Counted from the first letter of the stretch, positions 20,106 to 32,837 are shown. The stretch: DNA of 64,000 nucleotides from Lotus japonicus (GCF_012489685.1 NC_080045.1:6453001-6517000); one strand, 5' to 3'. Notes: generated by a model not told the origin, from the letters alone. Numbers and translations: made by a program.

Positions 20106-23100
20106 TGTAAGACCTGGATTTTCAGAACAAGTTAAGTTTCCGACTCACACGTAGAAATAGTGTAAGCGTGACAGGAGTTTGACATTTGAGAAAGATTAAT
20201 GAAGAAGAAAGTTCAGGAATTGCTTGAGGAATGTTGCGTAGCTGTTTTCGGAGTTAGTGCGAGTCGTCTGCACACCTGCCTTATGGCAAGCGTGTCCAGA
20301 ATAGGCTATTTCGCTCTTAAAGCAACGTTTTGAGTGAGATTTCGAACTCTCGGAAAATTTAAAGATTCTTTTTATTTTTCCATCGACCAGCGTTTCATTT
20401 CGGAACTCTGGACTGTACGCACGATAGGTTTCACTTTTCGGATGTCCGCCGACGCTAATTTCTTTGCTTCGAAACCCTATTTTCGAGCAATGGATGAATA
20501 CTTTTTCTATTCGGGACTTCTAACGAAGATTCCGTCCGCGTTGCCAGACTTGTTTCGACGTTTCCAATCTTTCTTCAGTTGGAAGTTTTGTCGTTTGAGC
20601 ATCACAGCAAAAAGTAGTTTTTCGGGGCAGATTAACCGACACCGCTTTTGAGTTTTTCGATATCGTTTTTCCCAAATCCTAGATATTTGTTTTGAGTTCT
20701 GGAATTCCGACGCCAGAATCTCTCTTAGAATTTCTCGGTGATCGTGCTGCAAAAATCGGAATCGCGAAATTTTCATTTTCCCGCGATTTCACCCGCCTAT
20801 AAATAGCGCGAAAAAGCAAAATCCTCTCATTTTCTTTCCATTTGTGGCTGATTTCGTGGGGAGCAAGGGGGGAGGGGATTTCCGCGAAAACTTGACCAAT
20901 CTTCGTGCAGTTCGTCCCTACTTCTAGGTATCAAGGTAACTAACACGATTCCTACCTCTGATTGTTGTTTCTGTTGCGTTTCTGAAGTCGTTTCTGTGCT
21001 CTAAGTTTTGAGCTTTTTCTAAAATTGTCCGATTTCTCTGATTTCTCGCTTGGGTTATGTTCCTTATGTTCCCCTGAGTCTAAAACCTCTGTCAGTAAAC
21101 TCTGATTGCGATTCAGTTGTCCAGGATCTGAAAAATTGACTCAAAACTCTTTTTGTCTCACATTTCGAAACTTTATTGTCGAAAAGACTTAATCTGACTT
21201 CGTGCCTTTAGGATTTGTTGTCACGGATGTCATGAGGATCGTTGCTGTCAAATTTGTTTTCAGAACTGATAACTTTGAAGTTTTGAGCCTTTATTTTGGA
21301 CCAAAATGCCCCTGCGTAGTCGTATTTCGGCCCGATTGTCCGAAAATTGTTCTGACAGTTTCTTTGCCTTAGTTTTACCCTAAAACTACCTTGTAAACTG
21401 ATTTGATCGAAGAAAAAGAGCCGAAGCCCTTTTCTCCTTTTGGCCGTGGGTTTTTCCTAAGGGGAGGGGAGTTTTTCGTTTTCGAAAACTTGTCCTTTCG
21501 TACCTGTTTGTCGTATTCTGAAGCTTTGATGCTTTGTCTATCGTTTATGTATTGTATTGCGATCGAACTAATCGATTTTGTGTGGATTCTGCTTTGTTTT
21601 TCCTCCGAGGTTCAGTTGAAGGAACTTTGGAAGTTTCAAGGCATTCCTGTGAAGGAGATTTGATTTGCGAAGCTGGATCAGCTCGAGGTTAGGGCAACTT
21701 ACTATATATTAGCTATGACTGCATGATAGGCGTCGATAAATTCGACTTATGTTTTATCTGATGTTGTTTTTGATGATGAGTTGATGTTATGATGCTTTTC
21801 CATACTTGTGATGTTGTGCTTTTGTTGGATTGAGCGTTTTGACGCAATTTCGGAGTGGAGATTCATTGATCTGGTGATCTTTGATATTTCGGGTTGGATG
21901 AACAACCCTAGGCAAGTCCAAATGTGGGGTTTGAGACTTAGCCATATGTTGGAATTCTTAGACTTTCCCCGGGAAATGTATTTTGGGTGGTTGATCTTTG
22001 AAAACTTAGAATGATAGAGCTTTGAAAAACTAAAGACTTGGGAAACTTAGACTTTGAGAAATAAACTCATAACTTGACTAATTCGAATTGAAACAATTTT
22101 TATTAACGTTTAAGCATAGGAGAACTGAAGGGGAAAATATTTACGAAAGACGGGGAAAAGTCGACTTTGTTGTGGGTTTGGAGAGTTATCGGAATTGGGG
22201 GAAGCCACTAAGGTGAGCTATGGTGATGATTGAAAGTCACCGAGTACTCTAGTACTCTTGGGGATTGTTGTGGAGCCGTGTTGTATTGACCGACACCTAG
22301 TGCTCTTGTTGTTTGGGCTGTGTTGTATTGACCGACACTAGACCCTTGTGTATTCTGTGGATGGAGTTGTGTTGTATTGACCGACACTTACTCCGAGTTG
22401 TGTTGTATTGACCGACACTAACTCATGGGTTTGTTGAGATTGGGTTGTGAGCTAAACACTTTCGTGGTAAGGACGATTCGTTGTTTGGCTAACCACGTTG
22501 CATTCAATCGGGTGAATAACGGGAATGGTTCACCTGTGCATATCATGGTGAATAACGGGAATGGTTCACCTTGCATTAATGATGAATAACGGGAATGGTT
22601 CATCATTCGGTGAATAACGGGAATGGTTCACCAAGGATGAATAACGGGAATGGTTCATCCAGGATGGATTTCATCCAGGATGGATAACGGGAATGGTCCA
22701 TCCATAGTGAAAATGCTTCACTTGTGGCGAACGGGAACGCGTCACAAATCCGGATACATATTGTGCATTTCACGCATACATTCATGCTGACTGAGATTGT
22801 GTGTTGTTTGTTTATTGAAGCAATGTTAGAGCCATAACATGCTAGGATTGTTTATATGTATATATATCAACATATATCTATACCCCATATCACATGTTGA
22901 GTGTATATCTACTTATTGCTGTGAGTTGACCCTAGCGCCTTGGCTTTGTTTGTATGTTTGTGTTTGGGCGGTCGGCCTGCTGCCAGATGTCGATGGCCGA
23001 CTGGTGTTCGATGGTCTCTCCCTCGGGGGGGATCAGATATGAGCTTGTGGATCGGGATGCCCCCACCGCTTGGGTGATCGATGTTGTGGGTCATCGAGCG

Positions 23101-23678
23101 ACGTACCGGGGAAGGGTCATGGAGGACCGGACTGACGAGTGTGAACATCTGACGAAAGAAGTTCTACGACGCATGGAGCTGAGCTTCAACTTGCCGTCTT
23201 CAGTTCGCCGAGGACTCGGATGTGTGAGCAGTTATGGGTTGGTAGAGTTAGGCAGGCGTCATATTTGTGTAGAGCTCTGATTCGTTTTGCTTTTGGGACG
23301 GGGTAGGTTCCCGACGCATGGCTTTTGTGTGGTTCTCTTATTGAGGGATCACAGTGAGTCAGTCGGACTATAGGGGTCTTTGCTTAGGCCATTTTGAGGC
23401 CGACTTTCTCCCAGTGGATTGTAATTATAACCTTTTCACTCACACTTCTGGATCTGTAACTATTTGCCTACGGGCACACTACTTTGGAGTCACTGCGAGT
23501 GCGCGTGACATGGGAGTGCAGCTGAGGCTGTACATGTGTAAATATTTGTGTGTTGGTTGGGTTTTGTCTTTATTTTCTATTGCTTGATTTAAAAGGTATC
23601 AAACGAAAAAATTACCTGTTTTCAGCGTAAAGTCTATTTTTGGTTACTAAAGTGACACCTGGAAATCGGGGTGTTACA
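20106..23678 (+). repeat. 5' LTR of the chromovirus
   Basis: 3,573 bp. The TATA box TATAAATA is at 20798-20805. Open frames inside it occur identically in the other LTR and show no protein-like motif. Confidence 0.93.
22270..22740. repeat. Two blocks of short repeats inside the chromovirus LTR
   Basis: Block one (about 22270-22425) has four copies of gtgttgtattgaccgacac spaced 40-60 bases apart. Block two (about 22505-22710) has six copies of gaataacgggaatggttcac or close variants, each preceded and followed by short complementary GGTGAA/TTCACC or GATGAA/TTCATC arms. The counterpart in the 3' LTR is about 30014-30484. Confidence 0.85.
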
Positions 23679-24119
23679 TTGTGGTATCAGAGCTTAGTCG
23701 AGTCTTTTGGGAGTCTTTGGGGAATAGGTCTTCTGTGCTAGGTTGTGTGACTCTGCAAAGAGTGAAAATTGATTGTCTGCAGAGCGATTTTCGCTCTAAT
23801 TGCTTGCGTTACTACTCAATCGGATTGAGTGGTTTGTCTAGTGCTACCGTATGGTTAGTACTAATCGGACGTTCGATGGGATATAGGATGGTGGATCTTA
23901 ACCGGATGGCGGAGGCTACACGTGAGCATCATCAACGACTGATGGCGACAGCAATGTATCAATAAAGAGGAATGAACCGAATTGGAGCTGGGGGACCAAT
24001 GAGGTCAGGTTCCCAAGGCTACAACGGAAGGAAGAGTTACCATAAGTGGGGACCATATCAGCGTTCCGAGGGAAGAAATCTTATCTCAAGAGAGTACAAA
24101 CCGACGACTGCTGATACTG

Positions 24120-24470
24120 GGGGGGAAGCCAGTTGGTGACAAAGGAGTGACATGTACTCGTTGCAGAAAGTTTGGGCATTTTGCTAACAAATGCTCAGTG
24201 ATTGGACGGAGATGCTTCAAGTGTAACCGAGAGGGGCATCTAGCTGTGAACTGCAAGACCAAAGAAAGTCTATGCTTCAATTGCAACCAACCGGGACATT
24301 TCTCCCAAGATTGCAAGGCACTCAGGGGCGAATCATCAGGGAATGTTGGGAAAGGAAAACAACTTGCTACAGAGGAAAGGATTCATATCAAGGGAGGAGC
24401 AAGAGTTGAGGAGTCGAACGAGGAAGAACGTGGGAACGATGGTAATATTTTAACTGTTCTCGTATTCTAG
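24120..24470 (+). pseudogene. Chromovirus gag remnant with three CCHC zinc knuckles
   Basis: Three consecutive CCHC motifs are visible: CTRCRKFGHFANKC, CFKCNREGHLAVNC and CFNCNQPGHFSQDC. They are followed by a short acidic tail and a stop. The N-terminal Gag domain is missing or scrambled: sequence between the primer site and 24120 has stops in all frames, with only a Gly/Arg-rich linker readable near 23970-24080. The normally following protease is not recognisable. Confidence 0.8.
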
Positions 24471-24789
24471 AATAACTTACTCTTTTATATTCAAGCGAGT
24501 GTGACGCGCCTAACTTGTATTTACTACTTAGACTATGATCCTATGATTATTATCCCTAGTAGGACCTTATTCGAAGTTGCTCGTGATTTAACTATAGAGG
24601 TTACACGAGATCTAGAATAGCACGCGGAGCTAGGGAGTTGTTTTACCGAGGCGTTGATAAGGAAGCTAGGATCTCAGGGAAATTCCTTATGGGTACGAAT
24701 CGTAGGATTTTAGGGCGTTTAGTTTTGAAGCGGAGTCGTTAGAGGATCTTTCGGCAAAAGGGATTCATTCGACCGAGTGTTTCACCGTG

Positions 24790-25468
24790 GGGAGCGCCAG
24801 TGTTGTTAGTCAAGAAGAAGGACGGAAGGTCGAGATCGTGGGTGGATTATCGACAATTGAACAAGGCGACGATCAAGAACAGATACCCGTTGCCAAGGAT
24901 AGATGATTTGATGGACCAACTACGAGGGGCTACCGTATTTTCCAAGATAGATTTGAGGTCAGGCTATCGTCGGATCAGAGTGAAGATTGAGGATATACCG
25001 AAGACTGCTTTCAGGACACGTTAAGGACACTACGAGTACCTAGTGATGCCGTTTGGAGTGACGAATGTACCTGCTGTTTTCATGGATTACATGAACCGCA
25101 TCTTTCAGGAGTTCTTAGATCGGCGTGTGGTGGTGTTTATTGAGGACATATTGATCTATTCGAAGGACGCGAATAAACATGAAGGACATTTGCGCCAAGT
25201 TTTACAATTGTTGAGAGAGAAAAAGCTGTATGAGAACCCTTCCAAGTGTGAATTCTGGTTGGAGGAAGTCAATTTCTTAGGCCATGCTATCTCGAAGGAG
25301 GGCATAGCTGTGGATCCGGCGAAAGTGGAGACTGTTTTGGCTTGGGAGCAACCGAAGATGGTGACAGAGATCAGAAGTTCTGTGGATTTAGCTGGATATT
25401 ATAGACGCTTCATTGAGGGATTTGCCAAGATTGTTGGACCTTTGACTCAATTGACGAGGAAGGATTAA
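24790..25468 (+). pseudogene. Chromovirus reverse transcriptase remnant
   Basis: The frame reads typical gypsy RT blocks: [30 protein letters not shown] with the first catalytic Asp, then LVMPFGVTN and [12 protein letters not shown]. An in-frame TAA at 25022-25024 replaces the Tyr codon expected after TAFRTR, and a second TAA ends the frame at 25466-25468. The catalytic F-x-D-D box reads FIED, so one Asp is Glu. Upstream, protease-like sequence is decayed. Downstream, RNase H and integrase are not recognisable. Confidence 0.88.
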
Positions 25469-27650
25469 TCTTTTACATGGATTGAGGGTGTGTGGTTCCG
25501 TAGCAGAATCGTTAGGAACTTGATATCAGGATATTTGTGGTTACTGGATGTCAGGAACTCATTGTCTGTTCCAGTGGGTTTTTCTAAATTTCCACCTTCG
25601 ATGTATTAGGCCTGATCAACCTAATATTGAGGGGGTGATATTCGGAATCACAGATGATAATGGACCTTGATAGAAGGACGGGTAAGATGAATTTGAATTG
25701 ATTGAGGATTAGTCGGATTTGGGAGGAAAGTTCGTGTTAAGCATTTGATTGTACAAGATTAAGATTTGAACCTTTGGAAGTTGATGATTTTCGTATAGAC
25801 ATTGATTGGTTAGTTCGTGTGATTACTCCAAGTAGAGGTAGACTAAGCCAATAGAATTGATGTTGGAAAATCTTTAAGTATTTTCTCGGAAGTTATGAAG
25901 TCATAGGTTATGTGATTTCTGACGTGGGATTATTAGAGATTAGATAGGTTGGATTTAATATCCGGTTATAGATGATTGTTTGATGGTAGCGAGATTGAGA
26001 AGAATTAACTCTGAACTAGATTGTTATAGTCGAGTTCGAGGAATAAGTTTTGCTAAGCGTTTGATTAATATGTGGAGACATTATAGTCTTAAGAGATGAA
26101 TTTTCGCTTGAAAAGTGTTGAATTAATGATTAAGTTGGAGAAAGAAAGTTTTAGCATAAGTTGAATACTTGAGGTTGGTGATATGGATTCCAAGGAAATA
26201 TGCTGAGATTACTAAGTGAGATTTACTAAGTTGGATTGAAATCTTAGGGTTAAGATTGAATCTTGAGAGCCGAGAATCACGTACGAGTAGGAGATCTTAT
26301 GGTTGTAGGTGTGACAATAGGAGTTGAATCTTAGAAGATTGAAGACCTGAAGGTGAGTTTCGGGTTAAGACCATTGAGGTGTAGTATAAGAGAGATCTTG
26401 AAGTAAGGGAATTCTGGGTTGTGTGGAGTGTTAAGGTTGGTGATCGATTGATGTTGATTATGAGGTTGCGGACATCATGACCATGTGATAAGATTTGAAT
26501 GATGTTAGCATAATAAGTTATGATTATGGATAGCAGGATCAAGTGGTGAGTGTGGAAGCATGACGACACTTATCAGGTCGTTTGGGTAAGTGAAGGAGTT
26601 ATAGTTTTAAGGAACGGATATTCATTTAAGAAGTATTGAAGGATTAAATGTTATTAGAGGACCAAACTTGGTGAAGGTGTAGGTTTTAAATCTATGAATG
26701 TCTGTCTAAGGTGTAGGACTCGAAGTTTGTCAGAATTTGATTGAGAGATTAAGAAGTTGATTGACGAGATGGTGATTGAGTCACAGAAAGGAAGGTGTTA
26801 GTATTAAGATGAATACCTGAGGTTGTTATATTTTGACGAGTTTCGTAGAGTATAAGAGTCAATGGGACTTTGTTATGGATTTTGATAATGCATATTACGA
26901 GTAACAAGTGAATTTTACTAAAGTTGAATGAGAATCCTAGGGCTAAGGTTGACCTAGTGAGCTGAGATTCATGTACACATAAGAGATTTAGTGGTGTTAG
27001 CGGTTACGATAAGAGTTAAATCTCAGAATGTTGAAGGATCGGAAGATGTAATGGCTAGTTAAGTCCCTTGAGGTATAGTTATGATTTAATCTTCTAGAGG
27101 ATAAGTCTCGATTCGTGCGAAGTGTTAGGGATTTCAGTAAGTGTAAATAGGTTTGAGTGAGGGAAGTTCTAAGGAAGAAGACGATAATAATGGATTGTTA
27201 GATATTAAGAAGAGGATTATCTTATAAGTTGTTGGTAACTTGATGTTGAAAGGGATAAGATTAGTGAAGGACAAGAAATAAGGACATAAGTCGATTTTTA
27301 ATTCGAATGGTGACTAAGTAGGAGATTGATTTCATTGTGCGAGTGATGATAGTTACGAAGTTGGATGTGACGTTAATGGACTATTAGATTCCAACGCAAT
27401 GTTTCGTCTAAGAGTTATCGAACGAACAAGTGATGGACTGTAGATGAAGATCACGAGGACAAGTTGAGTATCTACTTTGAGATGACAGAGAGGCACTGAG
27501 TTTAAGAAGAATTCCGGACGACCGAAAGTAAAGAAGTAAGTGGCTAAGGTTGTGCGACTGCACGGAATGCCAACCGGTATCATTTCAAGCAGAGGTCCGA
27601 CGCAAGTAATCGAGTCAGACGACATGAGGTTGAATGATGTTTTGTCTTTT
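25469..27650 (+). other. Decayed chromovirus pol region
   Basis: This is about 2.2 kb with frequent stops in all six frames and no recognisable RNase H or integrase block. Composition is AG-rich on the plus strand, as in chromovirus pol. It is too decayed, deleted or rearranged to annotate by eye. Confidence 0.6.
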
Positions 27651-27653
27651 GAG

Positions 27654-27812
27654 ACGCCGATAGTTAGCAGTGGGGATAGAAGAGTGAAACAGTTAAGGGG
27701 AAGGCAGATTGCTTAAGTAAAGATTTTGAGGAACAATGACACAGGCACTACTACATGGGAATTGGAAGATAAGATCAAGGAACTGTATTCCGAACTTTTT
27801 GCAGAGCTCTGA
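27654..27812 (+). pseudogene. Chromodomain-like C-terminus of chromovirus integrase
   Basis: The frame reads RRVKQLRGRQI, a stop, then VKILRNNDTGTTTWELEDKI and ELYSELF before a terminal stop. This is the usual C-terminal pattern of Tekay/Del-type integrases, whose chromodomain steers insertion to particular chromatin. The in-frame TAA (27714-27716) shows it is not translated intact. Confidence 0.75.
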
Positions 27813-27849
27813 GTTTCGAGGACGAAACTTTCTTTTTGGAGGGGAGTAT

Positions 27850-30800
27850 TGTAAGACCTGGATTTTCAGAACAAGTTAAGTTTCCGACTCACACGTAGAA
27901 ATAGTGTAAGCGTGACAGGAGTTTGACATTTGAGAAAGATTAATGAAGAAGAAAGTTCAGGAATTGCTTGAGGAATGTTGCGTAGCTGTTTTCGGAGTTA
28001 GTGCGAGTCGTCTGCACACCTGCCTTATGGCAAGCGTGTCCAGAATAGGCTATTTCGCTCTTAAAGCAACGTTTTGAGTGAGATTTCGAACTCTCGGAAA
28101 ATTTAAAGATTCTTTTTATTTTTCCATCGACCAGCGTTTCATTTCGGAACTCTGGACTGTACGCACGATAGGTTTCACTTTTCGGATGTCCGCCGACGCT
28201 AATTTCTTTGCTTCGAAACCCTATTTTCGAGCAATGGATGAATACTTTTTCTATTCGGGACTTCTAACGAAGATTCCGTCCGCGTTGCCAGACTTGTTTC
28301 GACGTTTCCAATCTTTCTTCAGTTGGAAGTTTTGTCGTTTGAGCATCACAGCAAAAAGTAGTTTTTCGGGGCAGATTAACCGACACCGCTTTTGAGTTTT
28401 TCGATATCGTTTTTCCCAAATCCTAGATATTTGTTTTGAGTTCTGGAATTCCGACGCCAGAATCTCTCTTAGAATTTCTCGGTGATCGTGCTGCAAAAAT
28501 CGGAATCGCGAAATTTTCATTTTCCCGCGATTTCACCCGCCTATAAATAGCGCGAAAAAGCAAAATCCTCTCATTTTCTTTCCATTTGTGGCTGATTTCG
28601 TGGGGAGCAAGGGGGGAGGGGATTTCCGCGAAAACTTGACCAATCTTCGTGCAGTTCGTCCCTACTTCTAGGTATCAAGGTAACTAACACGATTCCTACC
28701 TCTGATTGTTGTTTCTGTTGCGTTTCTGAAGTCGTTTCTGTGCTCTAAGTTTTGAGCTTTTTCTAAAATTGTCCGATTTCTCTGATTTCTCGCTTGGGTT
28801 ATGTTCCTTATGTTCCCCTGAGTCTAAAACCTCTGTCAGTAAACTCTGATTGCGATTCAGTTGTCCAGGATCTGAAAAATTGACTCAAAACTCTTTTTGT
28901 CTCACATTTCGAAACTTTATTGTCGAAAAGACTTAATCTGACTTCGTGCCTTTAGGATTTGTTGTCACGGATGTCATGAGGATCGTTGCTGTCAAATTTG
29001 TTTTCAGAACTGATAACTTTGAAGTTTTGAGCCTTTATTTTGGACCAAAATGCCCCTGCGTAGTCGTATTTCGGCCCGATTGTCCGAAAATTGTTCTGAC
29101 AGTTTCTTTGCCTTAGTTTTACCCTAAAACTACCTTGTAAACTGATTTGATCGAAGAAAAAGAGCCGAAGCCCTTTTCTCCTTTTGGCCGTGGGTTTTTC
29201 CTAAGGGGAGGGGAGTTTTTCGTTTTCGAAAACTTGTCCTTTCGTACCTGTTTGTCGTATTCTGAAGCTTTGATGCTTTGTCTATCGTTTATGTATTGTA
29301 TTGCGATCGAACTAATCGATTTTGTGTGGATTCTGCTTTGTTTTTCCTCCGAGGTTCAGTTGAAGGAACTTTGGAAGTTTCAAGGCATTCCTGTGAAGGA
29401 GATTTGATTTGCGAAGCTGGATCAGCTCGAGGTTAGGGCAACTTACTATATATTAGCTATGACTGCATGATAGGCGTCGATAAATTCGACTTATGTTTTA
29501 TCTGATGTTGTTTTTGATGATGAGTTGATGTTATGATGCTTTTCCATACTTGTGATGTTGTGCTTTTGTTGGATTGAGCGTTTTGACGCAATTTCGGAGT
29601 GGAGATTCATTGATCTGGTGATCTTTGATATTTCGGGTTGGATGAACAACCCTAGGCAAGTCCAAATGTGGGGTTTGAGACTTAGCCATATGTTGGAATT
29701 CTTAGACTTTCCCCGGGAAATGTATTTTGGGTGGTTGATCTTTGAAAACTTAGAATGATAGAGCTTTGAAAAACTAAAGACTTGGGAAACTTAGACTTTG
29801 AGAAATAAACTCATAACTTGACTAATTCGAATTGAAACAATTTTTATTAACGTTTAAGCATAGGAGAACTGAAGGGGAAAATATTTACGAAAGACGGGGA
29901 AAAGTCGACTTTGTTGTGGGTTTGGAGAGTTATCGGAATTGGGGGAAGCCACTAAGGTGAGCTATGGTGATGATTGAAAGTCACCGAGTACTCTAGTACT
30001 CTTGGGGATTGTTGTGGAGCCGTGTTGTATTGACCGACACCTAGTGCTCTTGTTGTTTGGGCTGTGTTGTATTGACCGACACTAGACCCTTGTGTATTCT
30101 GTGGATGGAGTTGTGTTGTATTGACCGACACTTACTCCGAGTTGTGTTGTATTGACCGACACTAACTCATGGGTTTGTTGAGATTGGGTTGTGAGCTAAA
30201 CACTTTCGTGGTAAGGACGATTCGTTGTTTGGCTAACCACGTTGCATTCAATCGGGTGAATAACGGGAATGGTTCACCTGTGCATATCATGGTGAATAAC
30301 GGGAATGGTTCACCTTGCATTAATGATGAATAACGGGAATGGTTCATCATTCGGTGAATAACGGGAATGGTTCACCAAGGATGAATAACGGGAATGGTTC
30401 ATCCAGGATGGATTTCATCCAGGATGGATAACGGGAATGGTCCATCCATAGTGAAAATGCTTCACTTGTGGCGAACGGGAACGCGTCACAAATCCGGATA
30501 CATATTGTGCATTTCACGCATACATTCATGCTGACTGAGATTGTGTGTTGTTTGTTTATTGAAGCAATGTTAGAGCCATAACATGCTAGGATTGTTTATA
30601 TGTATATATATCAACATATATCTATACCCCATATCACATGTTGAGTGTATATCTACTTATTGCTGTGAGTTGACCCTAGCGCCTTGGCTTTGTTTGTATG
30701 TTTGTGTTTGGGCGGTCGGCCTGCTGCCAGATGTCGATGGCCGACTGGTGTTCGATGGTCTCTCCCTCGGGGGGGATCAGATATGAGCTTGTGGATCGGG

Positions 30801-31422
30801 ATGCCCCCACCGCTTGGGTGATCGATGTTGTGGGTCATCGAGCGACGTACCGGGGAAGGGTCATGGAGGACCGGACTGACGAGTGTGAACATCTGACGAA
30901 AGAAGTTCTACGACGCATGGAGCTGAGCTTCAACTTGCCGTCTTCAGTTCGCCGAGGACTCGGATGTGTGAGCAGTTATGGGTTGGTAGAGTTAGGCAGG
31001 CGTCATATTTGTGTAGAGCTCTGATTCGTTTTGCTTTTGGGACGGGGTAGGTTCCCGACGCATGGCTTTTGTGTGGTTCTCTTATTGAGGGATCACAGTG
31101 AGTCAGTCGGACTATAGGGGTCTTTGCTTAGGCCATTTTGAGGCCGACTTTCTCCCAGTGGATTGTAATTATAACCTTTTCACTCACACTTCTGGATCTG
31201 TAACTATTTGCCTACGGGCACACTACTTTGGAGTCACTGCGAGTGCGCGTGACATGGGAGTGCAGCTGAGGCTGTACATGTGTAAATATTTGTGTGTTGG
31301 TTGGGTTTTGTCTTTATTTTCTATTGCTTGATTTAAAAGGTATCAAACGAAAAAATTACCTGTTTTCAGCGTAAAGTCTATTTTTGGTTACTAAAGTGAC
31401 ACCTGGAAATCGGGGTGTTACA
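27850..31422 (+). repeat. 3' LTR of the chromovirus
   Basis: 3,573 bp; TATA box at 28542-28549. It is followed directly by the second CCTAG. Confidence 0.93.
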
Positions 31423-31960
31423 CCTAGGGCAAAAGAAGAGTTGGCTAGATCCCTTATTCGCATGTGAAACTCATATATGGATTCATCCTCATTCATCTTC
31501 ATAGTTTCAAACTGAGTTGTAAGAAGTTGAAGCTTTGACATACGTACTTTTGATGTTCCTTCATGAGCAGTCTTGAGAATCTCCCATGCTTCTTTAGCCA
31601 CAGTACATGTGTTAATTAACCTGAACATATTTTTGTCAACTCCATTAAAAATAACATTCAAGGCTTTGGAGTTTCCAAGAGCTTCGTCATCTTCTTTCTT
31701 TGTCCACTTATCTTCAGGCTTCAATTCAGTTGTGGATGCTATCACAGGATGTTTCCATCCCTTGACTATTGCCTTCCATGTTATACTGTCCATAGATTTG
31801 AGAAACACCATCATTCGAGCCTTCCAGTAGTCATAATTGGTACCATCCAAAATTGGTGGCATATAAATTGATCTTCTTGCATCCATAATGTTGTCCTTGA
31901 GAACAGAATATATTCCCTGGAGCTCACCCAACAGAGTAGGGTGCCTGCTCTGATGCCAAT

Positions 31961-32837
31961 TGTAAATACAGTTCTCGCACAGGACAGATGTCGAACGCGA
32001 TGCTGGGACAACCGGTTCGACAACTGACTAACAGTAACAAAACCAGAAAAATAATAAAGTAGAACACAGAAGATTGGTAACCCAGTTCGGTGAAACTTCA
32101 CCTACGTCTGGAGGGTTTGCACCCAAAGAAAGGAAATCCACTATCTCAAGATTCAGGAATTACAGACACTCATGAACACCACAGTTCATAGTTCACTTCC
32201 TAATCTACCCAAGTGTATTTCTACTTAGTATCTCAACCTAAGTATGAGAGTCCCTCTCCCTTTCTCTCAATCACTGCCACAGTGATTGGTAACAAACAAT
32301 CAACAATCAGAGTTTGAAGAATTAAAGAACACAGAACACAACTTTGCTTTATAGAATCATGGAGCAAAGTTTGTTCACAAGAAACAAGGATAAAGAACAA
32401 TGAACAACCCTAAAACACTTGATCTCTCTCTATTAGCTTCAGTGGTCTTCAAGCTTTAGGTCTTCATCCTTTTTATAGACTTCAGCAGCAGCAGGTAGGC
32501 ACTAGGGTTTGCTTGGGCTGAAGTAACAGATTGCAACAATAATCAAATCAAAACAGAATCTCCAAAGATCTTGTTGCGTTTTTCCCAAGTAAAGATAGAA
32601 ACAAATCTTTTATCAAAGATTGTTTCAACAAATAACAACCCAACAATTAAAACCCTTCTGAAATAGCTACTTGCTCCTCAAGTAACTCAAAAACATATCT
32701 TCAGCAAATCTTCAGAGGGCCCACAAAATTAAACTTCAGCAAAGGACTGATGTCCTAGCTTCACGAAATCAGATGCCACGGCATCTGCTTCGACAATCAG
32801 TTGTTTTTGACAAAATGCATGACAAAATGTTCCAACA
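31961..32837 (-). repeat. Copia array LTR3 (5' LTR in element orientation)
   Basis: 877 bp; it borders the second TTTTT target duplication. The primer-binding site for copy B lies at its low-coordinate side. Confidence 0.92.

Larger units (their letters stand above)
20106..31422 (+). mobile_element. Chromovirus (Tekay/Del-like gypsy) with degenerate coding region
   Basis: The element is 11,317 bp with a CCTAG duplication on each side. Its LTRs are 20106-23678 and 27850-31422, both 3,573 bp, with ends TGTAAGACC...GGGGTGTTACA. The primer site TGGTATCAGAGC is at 23682-23693 and a polypurine tract (GGAGGGGAG) at 27838-27846. The internal region is only 4,171 bp. It holds CCHC knuckles, a broken reverse transcriptase and a C-terminal chromodomain-like tail, identifying the clade. 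The LTRs appear near-identical while pol is wrecked, so the copy was probably defective before it inserted. Confidence 0.9.
18561..31931 (-). pseudogene. Copia Gag (copy B), split by the chromovirus
   Basis: It encodes the same protein as copy A but is divided. The N-terminal part is 31931-31428 and the C-terminal part is 20105-18561, with CCTAG duplicated at the break (20101-20105 and 31423-31427). The interruption falls after about residue 170, within the Gag domain. In the C-terminal piece the CCHC zinc knuckle is unaltered. Both pieces match copy A, so the array was fresh when the chromovirus landed. Confidence 0.9.
13153..32837 (-). mobile_element. Tandem array of a gag-only copia element (LTR-gag-LTR-gag-LTR)
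   Basis: Three LTRs of exactly 877 bp (13153-14029, 16896-17772, 31961-32837) alternate with two copies of one internal region. The whole array is flanked by a single TTTTT duplication (13148-13152, 32838-32842). On the minus strand each LTR starts TGTTGGAACA and ends CTGTATTTACA. It is followed by a copia-type initiator-Met primer site, and an AAGGGGGAGA polypurine tract precedes the next LTR. A TATA box (CTATAAAAAG) is at 13661-13670, 17404-17413 and 32469-32478. Internal copy A is 14030-16895. Copy B (17773-31960) is split by the chromovirus. Neither has pol. LTR1 has A at 13468 where LTR2 and LTR3 have G. Confidence 0.9.

Noticed and set aside
22500..22740. CRISPR-like array of short repeats
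   Set aside because: Repeats are variable with irregular 15-30 base spacing, lie in a eukaryotic LTR, occur in both LTR copies and have no cas genes nearby.
20334..23587. Ten or so open frames of 60-108 codons inside the chromovirus LTR as genes
   Set aside because: Each recurs exactly in the other LTR, overlaps others on both strands and has no motif. They are non-coding LTR sequence.
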